A DNA stretch of 6,473 bases, taken from NCBI GenBank assembly GCA_902766875.1, contig CACXFI010000047.1:1-6473 (forward strand). The letters are read 5' to 3'. Source of the stretch: an uncultured Erysipelotrichaceae bacterium (lineage in GTDB: Bacteria; Bacillota_I; Bacilli_A; RF39; UBA660). Shown piece after piece: positions 1 through 4,673 of this stretch. A program made the translations under genes and the position numbers. Position 1 is the first letter of the stretch. Each line of letters begins with the position of its first letter. The notes below the pieces were generated by a model. The model was not told the DNA's origin and did no database searches. It saw only the letters and a list, made by a program, of their open reading frames with translations.

Positions 1-120
1 GAATGTAAAAATCTAAATTATACAGTAAGTAAAAACAAAAAAAATACTACTGATAAATTAAAATTAAATAAATATTGTAAAGCATGTCAAAAGACTACTG
101 AACATACAGAAAAGAAATAG
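1..120 (+). CDS. rpmG: 50S ribosomal protein L33, C-terminal part (5' end outside window)
   Basis: This is the last 39 codons and a TAG stop of the large-subunit ribosomal protein L33, a small protein that sits near the E site of the 50S subunit. The frame is open from base 1. The visible residues begin ECKNLNY, continue with a Lys/Asn-rich stretch and end with KYCKAC and a basic tail, which is the classic L33 pattern. The first visible Cys (residue 2) is the second Cys of the usual first CxxC-like pair, and the CKAC at visible residues 26-29 is the second pair. This is therefore the zinc-binding (C+) form, as opposed to the Cys-free paralogue many Firmicutes also carry. About 10-12 N-terminal residues should lie upstream of the window. 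efp follows after only 15 bases with no terminator between, so the two are probably co-transcribed. Identification is by family resemblance and is strong despite the truncation. Confidence 0.93.
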   Translation, partial: ECKNLNYTVSKNKKNTTDKLKLNKYCKACQKTTEHTEKK

Positions 121-121
121 T

Positions 122-126
122 AAGGA
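122..126 (+). promoter_or_regulatory. Ribosome binding site of efp
   Basis: AAGGA starts immediately after the rpmG stop codon and ends nine bases before the efp ATG at 136. It is moderate in strength, and its position just past the rpmG stop fits translation from a shared rpmG-efp transcript. Confidence 0.6.
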
Positions 127-135
127 TTTGATTAA

Positions 136-693
136 ATGATAAATGTAAATGATTTTAAAACAGGATTAACTATTAACTATGATGGAAATTTATACCAAGT
201 ATTAGAATTTCAACACGTAAAACCAGGTAAAGGAGCTGCTATAGTTAAAGCTAAATTAAAAAATTTAAGAACAGGATCTATTGCTGAATACTCTTTTAAT
301 GCAGGAATAAAAGTTCCAACAGCTCATGTGAGTAAAACAACAATGCAATACTTATATAACACAGGAGATTCATATAGTTTTATGAATATGGAAACATATG
401 AACAAGTAGATATTAACAAGAGTCAAATTGAAAACGAAGTTAAATATCTAAAAGAAGGATTAGAAGTAGTATTAATATTCTTCGAAAATGAAATGCTAGG
501 TATAGAACTTCCTGAAAAAATAGATTATAAAATAACAAACACAGAACCTGCTATAAAAGGGAACACTGCAACTAACGCAACTAAAGATGCAATTATAGAA
601 ACAGGCATGTTAGTAAAAGTTCCACTATTTATAGAAGAAGGGGAAGAAATAATTGTAAGCACCAAAGATGGTAAATATGTATCAAGAAAATAA
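136..693 (+). CDS. efp: Translation elongation factor P
   Basis: EF-P binds between the ribosomal P and E sites and stimulates peptide bond formation when the ribosome stalls at consecutive prolines. The 185-residue length is normal for the family. The N-terminal KOW-like barrel (about residues 1-65) carries the hallmark loop HVKPGKGAA, which puts the modifiable lysine at position 32, as in Bacillus. An OB-fold domain follows (about 66-128, with the typical IELPEKIDYKI segment), then the C-terminal OB domain (about 129-185) containing TGMLVKVPLFIEEGEEI and ending in the expected DGKYVSR. The ATG at 136 aligns with the family N-terminus and has an AAGGA ribosome binding site. In Bacilli the Lys32 modification is 5-aminopentanol; the loop here (PGKG, no Arg) fits a Lys-modified or unmodified type, but no modification enzyme is in the window. 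rpmG lies directly upstream, and a terminator follows the stop. Confidence 0.97.
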   Translation: MINVNDFKTGLTINYDGNLYQVLEFQHVKPGKGAAIVKAKLKNLRTGSIAEYSFNAGIKVPTAHVSKTTMQYLYNTGDSYSFMNMETYEQVDINKSQIENEVKYLKEGLEVVLIFFENEMLGIELPEKIDYKITNTEPAIKGNTATNATKDAIIETGMLVKVPLFIEEGEEIIVSTKDGKYVSRK

Positions 694-720
694 AAGTTGA
701 CTTATAAGTTAACTTTTTTT
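692..720 (+). terminator. Intrinsic terminator of the rpmG-efp unit
   Basis: A stem of ten pairs with one G-U (692-701 with 708-717) and a six-base loop runs into a T-tract at 714-720. It starts inside the efp TAA stop, so the transcript ends almost immediately after the gene. It points to a separate transcription unit for the next gene. Confidence 0.85.
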
Positions 721-729
721 CTTATTCAC

Positions 730-758
730 TTGACTTTTATAGCATATTATGTTAACAT
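730..758 (+). promoter_or_regulatory. Sigma-A-type promoter of the SpaA-like gene
   Basis: TTGACT at 730-735 (five of six matches to the -35 consensus) is followed after a 17-base spacer by TAACAT at 753-758 (four of six matches to the -10). TGT at 750-752 supplies an extended -10 element. It lies directly downstream of the efp terminator and about 40 bases before the start codon, where a promoter is needed. Chance matches are common in AT-rich DNA, but spacing, extension and location agree here. Confidence 0.65.
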
Positions 759-784
759 ATAAAACCAATAAAGTTTATTTATTG

Positions 785-795
785 AGAGGGTGATT
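785..795 (+). promoter_or_regulatory. Ribosome binding site that decides a TTG start
   Basis: GAGAGGGTGAT closely resembles the full Shine-Dalgarno sequence AGGAGGTGAT. Its GGG (788-790) sits eight bases before TTG at 799. A GTG at 790 in the same frame would be the longer start, but it lies inside this site and would have no ribosome binding site at useful spacing. The TTG at 799 is therefore preferred. Confidence 0.7.
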
Positions 796-798
796 GGT

Positions 799-1389
799 TT
801 GAAAGGTTTAATAAAATTCTTAGTTTTAGCATTAGTAGTAGTAGGTATCGGCCTAGTACTTAGAAATGTTATATTAAAAAGTAAAAATAATAATGATACA
901 TTTATAGATAATAAGAAAGACGGAAAATATTATCAAGTAACAGTATCATTATTAGATAAAGAAACAGAAAAATATATAAGTGGATCAGTATTATCTGTAG
1001 AAACAGAAAAAGGTAAAGTTATAGAAAAATGGACTACAAAAGATAAAGAATATATTATAAGCAATTTATCTAAAGGGAAATATATCTTAAAACAAATTAG
1101 TGCTCCAGAAGGATATAACTATAATGAAGATGATACTGAATTTACAATAACTGACAAAAATTTAAAATTAGTTATGTATAATGCTCCTAGTAGCGAAAAT
1201 ACTACTAACACTGAAAATAATAATTCAAATAATAATGGTAATAATGAAAATACTAATACTAATGAAAATGTAGGTGTAGTTGATACATTATCATTAAAAA
1301 ATCCATTAGCAACAATATTTGGAGGATTAGTAGTACTAGCAGGTGCTATGTTATTATTATTTAACAGAAAATTATTAAATATAAAATAA
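799..1389 (+). CDS. Small SpaA/Cna-B-domain surface protein, membrane or cell-wall anchored
   Basis: This is a predicted surface protein of 196 residues from the TTG start (199 from the alternative GTG at 790). A hydrophobic segment at about residues 3-24 is a signal peptide or membrane anchor, followed by a Lys/Asn-rich stretch. Residues about 46-128 form one SpaA/Cna-B (prealbumin-like) domain, recognised from LLDKETEKYISGSV, the WTTKDKEYIISNL segment and KGKYILKQISAPEGY. This fold is found in Gram-positive pilins and adhesins. Residues about 131-157 are a low-complexity Ser/Thr/Asn/Glu linker like a wall spacer. Residues about 158-196 look like a sorting signal: VGVVDTLS, a hydrophobic helix (about 169-188) and the basic tail NRKLLNIK. 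Canonical LPxTG is absent, so sortase anchoring is only possible and simple membrane retention is the alternative. The usual isopeptide Lys and Glu positions appear to be Leu51 and Gln99. A promoter precedes the gene and a terminator follows it, so it is probably monocistronic. The ligand is unknown. Confidence 0.8.
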   Translation: MKGLIKFLVLALVVVGIGLVLRNVILKSKNNNDTFIDNKKDGKYYQVTVSLLDKETEKYISGSVLSVETEKGKVIEKWTTKDKEYIISNLSKGKYILKQISAPEGYNYNEDDTEFTITDKNLKLVMYNAPSSENTTNTENNNSNNNGNNENTNTNENVGVVDTLSLKNPLATIFGGLVVLAGAMLLLFNRKLLNIK

Positions 1390-1407
1390 AATATAAAATA
1401 ATATAAT

Positions 1408-1447
1408 AAATAGTTATCAATTTTTAAAATTTGATAACTATTTTTTT
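1408..1447 (+). terminator. Strong intrinsic terminator after the SpaA-like gene
   Basis: A perfect 13-bp stem, AAATAGTTATCAA at 1408-1420 with its complement at 1431-1443, encloses a ten-base loop and is followed by a T-run at 1441-1447. The palindrome has an A-run on its left flank, but poor U-tailing there makes the + direction the main one. Its right arm also carries a candidate -35 element for the next gene. Confidence 0.9.
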
Positions 1448-1459
1448 AAAAAATATTAT
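1431..1459 (+). promoter_or_regulatory. Candidate promoter of the 142-residue gene, nested in the terminator
   Basis: TTGATA at 1431-1436 (five of six matches to the -35) and TATTAT at 1454-1459 (five of six to the -10) are separated by exactly 17 bases. The -35 lies in the right arm of the upstream terminator. Transcription would begin near 1465-1467, leaving a leader of only about 15 bases that consists mostly of the ribosome binding site. A nearby TATAAT at 1459-1464 would start transcription within that site and is less suitable. Confidence 0.5.
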
Positions 1460-1470
1460 ATAATAATTAT

Positions 1471-1475
1471 GGAGG
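1471..1475 (+). promoter_or_regulatory. Ribosome binding site that decides the ATG at 1481
   Basis: GGAGG followed by TAATT precedes the ATG at 1481 with five-base spacing. An in-frame ATG at 1469 shares its final G with this site and has no ribosome binding site of its own, so the shorter product is preferred. Confidence 0.75.
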
Positions 1476-1480
1476 TAATT

Positions 1481-1909
1481 ATGGAAAAATCAAATCAAGC
1501 TGAACAAGCTAAAACTGTTATTTCAGATATTAGAACATACAATATTTTAACAAAAAATGAAAATTATAAGGAAAGATTATATGAAGCATATGAATATATC
1601 AAAGAAAGAGGCTTTGATACTTATGAAAAATTCTCAACTGCAACTGATAATAAGGTGGGTGCTTTTACATATACAGAAATAACTATATTTGATAGATTAA
1701 AAAATGATGAATATAGAGAAACAATAGCAAATGCACCATTTATCATAGATACTTTAACACAAAAAGCAATTGATAATCCCCAATATGGAGATACTTTAGC
1801 TAGTTGGGGAACATTAGGTGAAACACCTTTTAGACAAAAACTTATTGATAGTGGGGATATCATTCATGGCTTAACAGAATCAGAAATTCAAAGAAAATTT
1901 TCAAGATAA
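1481..1909 (+). CDS. Hypothetical soluble protein of 142 residues, family not recognised
   Basis: I do not recognise this protein. It has no signal peptide, no membrane segment and no cysteine, so it is probably cytoplasmic. Residues about 5-45 are rich in Glu, Lys and Ala with helix-like spacing (for example NYKERLYEAYEYIKERGF). The middle (about 60-106) contains AFTYTEITIFDRLKNDEYRE and IDNPQYGDTLASWG. The end (about 110-142) is TLGETPFRQKLIDSGDIIHG followed by a charged tail ending in RKFSR. No catalytic or metal-binding motif is evident. The start at 1481 is chosen from the GGAGG site; the alternative at 1469 would add four residues. It is flanked by terminators on both sides, so it is likely transcribed alone. 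Codon use matches its neighbours and the reading frame is clean, which supports a real gene. Its neighbours give no clear functional hint. Confidence 0.85.
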   Translation: MEKSNQAEQAKTVISDIRTYNILTKNENYKERLYEAYEYIKERGFDTYEKFSTATDNKVGAFTYTEITIFDRLKNDEYRETIANAPFIIDTLTQKAIDNPQYGDTLASWGTLGETPFRQKLIDSGDIIHGLTESEIQRKFSR

Positions 1910-1930
1910 GATTAATTCTTATCTTTTTTT
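1903..1930 (+). terminator. Intrinsic terminator overlapping the stop codon of the 142-residue gene
   Basis: A nine-pair stem, AAGATAAGA at 1903-1911 with its complement at 1917-1925, has a five-base loop and a T-run at 1924-1930. The left arm contains the last codon and the TAA stop of the gene, so there is no 3' untranslated spacer. Confidence 0.88.
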
Positions 1931-1937
1931 GTTACTA

Positions 1938-1950
1938 TTTGTAATACAAA
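1938..1950 (+). promoter_or_regulatory. Short palindrome upstream of the Ca2+ ATPase, possible operator
   Basis: TTTGTAATACAAA is a perfect 6+1+6 palindrome located about 50 bases before the ATPase start codon, between the upstream terminator and the RBS hairpin. The size and symmetry suit a dimeric repressor. I see no convincing -35/-10 pair in this interval, so its relation to a promoter cannot be fixed, and a palindrome this short can arise by chance in AT-rich DNA. Confidence 0.3.
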
Positions 1951-1968
1951 AAAAATACTCTATCCGTA

Positions 1969-1997
1969 TATCACCTAATAATATTTATTAGGTGATA
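1969..1997 (+). promoter_or_regulatory. Perfect 13-bp inverted repeat that hides the ATPase ribosome binding site
   Basis: TATCACCTAATAA at 1969-1981 is an exact inverted copy of TTATTAGGTGATA at 1985-1997, separated by the three bases TAT. The right arm contains the Shine-Dalgarno sequence AGGTGAT (1990-1996), just ahead of the ATG at 2000. The left arm contains ATCACCT, the same string as the anti-Shine-Dalgarno tail of 16S rRNA. In RNA the stem would block ribosome access. There is no T-run after it, so it is not a terminator. As DNA it could equally be a repressor site. Confidence 0.7.
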
Positions 1998-1999
1998 AT

Positions 2000-4591
2000 A
2001 TGAACTATACTAGTGGACTTAGTAATAAAGAAGTAGTTAATAATAGACGTAAATATGGAACTAATAGTATTACTAAACTAGAAAAAGATTCATTATTTAA
2101 ATTATTTATAGAGACTTTAGGAGATCCTATTATTAAAATATTATTAATTGCACTAGCTGTAAAAACTATTTTTCTATTTAAAGATTTTGATTGGTATGAA
2201 ACAATAGGCATAGTACTAGCTATCTTAATATCTAGCCTAATATCTACTATATCAGAATATGGTAGTGCCAAAGCTTTTGAAAGCTTAGAAAAAGAATATT
2301 CTAAAATAAAAGTAAAAGTTTTTAGAGAATCTAAAATACAAGAAATAAATATAGATGAAGTAGTTATTAATGATATATTAATCCTAGAAAGTGGAGATAA
2401 AATAGGAGCAGATGGTACCATTATAGATGGCAATATCTATATAGATGAATCATCCATGAATGGAGAAACTATCGAAAAACATAAAAAAACAAATGAAATA
2501 GTATATAGAGGAACAATAGTCACTAGTGGAAATGCTAAAGTATTAGTAACTAAAATAGGAGATAATACCCTATATGGTAAACTTGCCTTAGAAATTCAAG
2601 AAAAAAAACAACCATCACCATTAAAAATAAGATTAACTTCTCTAGCTAAAACAATAAGTAAAATAGGATATATAGGAGCAATTCTAGTAATTATATCCTA
2701 TTTATTCTCTAAAATAGTTATAGATAATAATTTCAATATGAATATGATTATAACTACTTTTAAAAACTTTAGATTATTGTCAGGTTATATATTACATGCC
2801 TTAACTCTAGGAGTAACCATTTTAGTAGTATCAGTACCAGAAGGATTACCCATGATGATTACTTTAGTTTTATCATCTAATATGAGAAGAATGTTAAAAA
2901 ACAATGTCTTAGTAAGAAAACTAGTAGGGATAGAAACATCAGGTAGTATTAATATCTTATTTACAGATAAAACAGGAACTCTTACTAAAGGAAAATTAGA
3001 AGTAGTAGAATTAATGCTAGGAAATAGTAAAACCTATAATAATATTTTAGAAATAAATAATAATAAATATAAAGATATAATAACTAAATCTTTAGTTTAT
3101 AATAATGATAGTTATTATGATAAAATATTAGATAAAATAATAGGAGGAAATACTACAGATAGAGCACTCTTAAATTTCATAAAACAAAATCCTAATAATA
3201 ATATAAGAGTAATAAACAAGAAAAATTTTAATAGTAATAATAAATATTCATCATGTATTATAGAAGAAAATAATAATAAATTAATGTTAATAAAAGGAGC
3301 ACCTGAAAAATTATTAAAATATTGTAATACTTATTATGATGAATATGGTAATAAAAACATAATTAAAGATATATCTAAAATAGAAAGTATTATTAATAAT
3401 AAATCAAAACAAGGAATAAGAGTAATCTTATTAACAACCTCTAATCCTATTTATAAAGATGAATTTAAAAATCTAACTTTAGTAGGAATAATATCTATAA
3501 AAGATGAAGTAAGAGAAGAAGTAAAAGAAGCTATAAAATTAGTTAATAATGCTAAAATAAATACTATTATGATTACTGGAGATAATAAAGAAACAGCTGT
3601 TTCTATTGCAAAAGAAATAAATCTCATAACAAGTAATAATGATATAATCTTAACAAGTGATGAATTAAACAAATTAACAGATATAGAATTACAAAAAATA
3701 TTACCTAAAATAAAAGTAATAGCAAGATCTCTCCCTCAAGATAAAAGTAGATTAGTAAAAGTATGCCAAGATATGAATTTAGTAGTAGGAATGACTGGAG
3801 ATGGAGTAAATGATGCTCCAGCTTTAAAAAAATCAGATGTTGGCTTTGCTATGGGTAGTGGTACTGATATAGCAAAAGAGGCTAGTGACATTGTAATATT
3901 AGATAATAATTTTATGTCTATTACTAAAGCTATATTATATGGAAGAACCATTTTTAAAAGTATAAGAAAATTTATAATATTTCAATTAACTATAAATATA
4001 TGCGCTGTAAGTATATCTATTATAGGACCATTTATAAAAATAGATACACCAGTAACAGTAATCCAAATGTTATGGATAAACATGGTAATGGATACCTTAG
4101 CAGGCTTAGCTTTCTCTTATGAACCACCATTATTAGAATATATGAAAGAATCTCCAAAAAGTAAAAAAGAACAAATATTAAATAAATATATGTTAAATGA
4201 AATATTAATAACAGGTATCTATTCTAGTATATTATGTATATTTTTCTTAAAATCTAGTTTAATTATAAATATTTATAAAGATAATAATCATTTAATGTCA
4301 TCTTTCTTTGGACTATTTATCTTTATAGGTATATTTAATAGCTTAAATGCTAGAACAACTAGATTAAATTTAATTAAAAATATAAATAAAAATAAAGTAT
4401 TTATCTTTATAATACTAATGATATCTATTATTCAAATAATAATGATATATTATGGAGGAACTATATTTAGAACCATACCTATTACTAAATATGAATTTAT
4501 AATAATGATTTTATTAGCTAGTACTGTAGTTCCTTTAGACTTATTAAGAAAAATAATATTAAAACTTAAAAATAAAGAAATATCTATTTAA
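2000..4591 (+). CDS. Ca2+-transporting P-type ATPase, PMCA-like (type IIB)
   Basis: This 863-residue P-type ATPase most likely exports Ca2+ from the cytosol at the cost of ATP. It starts with a short cation-ATPase N-terminal region (GLSNKEVVNNRRKYGTN). M1 and M2 lie at about 43-60 and 66-86. The actuator domain carries NGET at 154-157, where the family usually has TGES; the catalytic Glu156 is kept. M3 is at about 222-241 and M4 contains PEGLP at 280-284. The phosphorylated Asp323 sits in DKTGTLT. The nucleotide domain has KGAPE at 432-436; the hinge has TGD at 526-528 and TGDGVNDAP at 599-607. M5 contains QLTIN (Asn666) and M6 contains NMVMD (Asn694, Asp698). With Glu281 these match the single Ca2+ site of plasma-membrane-type pumps such as Listeria LMCA1. 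M7-M10 follow between about 733 and 850. There is no long regulatory tail. The length fits bacterial PMCA-type pumps of about 870-900. The ATG at 2000 follows AGGTG at five-base spacing. The exact ion is inferred; Mn2+ cannot be excluded. Confidence 0.93.
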   Translation: MNYTSGLSNKEVVNNRRKYGTNSITKLEKDSLFKLFIETLGDPIIKILLIALAVKTIFLFKDFDWYETIGIVLAILISSLISTISEYGSAKAFESLEKEYSKIKVKVFRESKIQEINIDEVVINDILILESGDKIGADGTIIDGNIYIDESSMNGETIEKHKKTNEIVYRGTIVTSGNAKVLVTKIGDNTLYGKLALEIQEKKQPSPLKIRLTSLAKTISKIGYIGAILVIISYLFSKIVIDNNFNMNMIITTFKNFRLLSGYILHALTLGVTILVVSVPEGLPMMITLVLSSNMRRMLKNNVLVRKLVGIETSGSINILFTDKTGTLTKGKLEVVELMLGNSKTYNNILEINNNKYKDIITKSLVYNNDSYYDKILDKIIGGNTTDRALLNFIKQNPNNNIRVINKKNFNSNNKYSSCIIEENNNKLMLIKGAPEKLLKYCNTYYDEYGNKNIIKDISKIESIINNKSKQGIRVILLTTSNPIYKDEFKNLTLVGIISIKDEVREEVKEAIKLVNNAKINTIMITGDNKETAVSIAKEINLITSNNDIILTSDELNKLTDIELQKILPKIKVIARSLPQDKSRLVKVCQDMNLVVGMTGDGVNDAPALKKSDVGFAMGSGTDIAKEASDIVILDNNFMSITKAILYGRTIFKSIRKFIIFQLTINICAVSISIIGPFIKIDTPVTVIQMLWINMVMDTLAGLAFSYEPPLLEYMKESPKSKKEQILNKYMLNEILITGIYSSILCIFFLKSSLIINIYKDNNHLMSSFFGLFIFIGIFNSLNARTTRLNLIKNINKNKVFIFIILMISIIQIIMIYYGGTIFRTIPITKYEFIIMILLASTVVPLDLLRKIILKLKNKEISI

Positions 4592-4607
4592 ATATTTCTT
4601 TATTTTT
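4568..4607 (+). terminator. Terminator hairpin overlapping the end of the ATPase gene
   Basis: A perfect 16-bp AT-rich stem (4568-4583 with 4592-4607) has an eight-base loop that contains the TAA stop. The right arm ends in TTTTT followed by ATTATT. The stem has only one G-C pair and the U-tract is short, so termination may be partial. It begins in the codons for the last eight residues of the ATPase. Confidence 0.65.
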
Positions 4608-4618
4608 ATTATTTCATA

Positions 4619-4627
4619 TGTTATAAT
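4619..4627 (+). promoter_or_regulatory. Extended -10 promoter of the secreted-protein gene
   Basis: TGTTATAAT combines the extended -10 TGn motif (4619-4621) with a consensus -10 TATAAT (4622-4627). The -35 position at 17-base spacing (TTTATT, 4599-4604) is poor, which is usual for extended -10 promoters. Transcription would start near 4633-4635, giving a leader of about 40 bases. That leader would open with a small hairpin, TCATAG (4635-4640) paired with CTATGA (4648-4653). Confidence 0.7.
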
Positions 4628-4660
4628 TTTATTATCATAGATAAGGCCTATGAAATAGGG

Positions 4661-4666
4661 AAGGAG
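4661..4666 (+). promoter_or_regulatory. Strong ribosome binding site of the secreted-protein gene
   Basis: AAGGAG lies seven bases before the ATG at 4674, within GGGAAGGAG. It is a near-ideal Shine-Dalgarno sequence and fixes the start of the open-ended gene. Confidence 0.85.
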
Positions 4667-4673
4667 TAAATTA

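Noticed and set aside
790..798. GTG at 790 as start of the SpaA-like gene
   Set aside because: The GTG lies within the Shine-Dalgarno sequence that serves the TTG at 799 and would itself lack a correctly spaced site.
1201..1268. AAT/ACT-rich stretch as a tandem repeat or recombination site
   Set aside because: It is low-complexity coding sequence for an Asn/Thr/Glu linker with no fixed repeat unit.
1469..1480. ATG at 1469 as start of the 142-residue gene
   Set aside because: It overlaps the GGAGG ribosome binding site of the ATG at 1481, and the candidate transcription start leaves no leader for it.
1621..1863. Open frame on the - strand opposite the 142-residue gene
   Set aside because: It lies fully inside a well-supported + strand gene, has no ribosome binding site that I can see, and its sequence looks like an antisense shadow.
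1969..1997. Hairpin before the ATPase as a terminator or attenuator
   Set aside because: No T-run follows the right arm and the start codon comes two bases later, so intrinsic termination is unlikely.
2005..2433. Open frame on the - strand inside the ATPase gene
   Set aside because: It mirrors conserved ATPase codons, its Ser/Ile-rich product is typical of antisense to AT-rich genes, and it shows no gene signals. The same applies to the - strand frames at 3451-3672 and 3736-3951.
4628..4673. Riboswitch in the leader of the secreted-protein gene
   Set aside because: The leader is only about 40 bases with a single weak six-pair hairpin, too small for any known riboswitch class that I could recognise.
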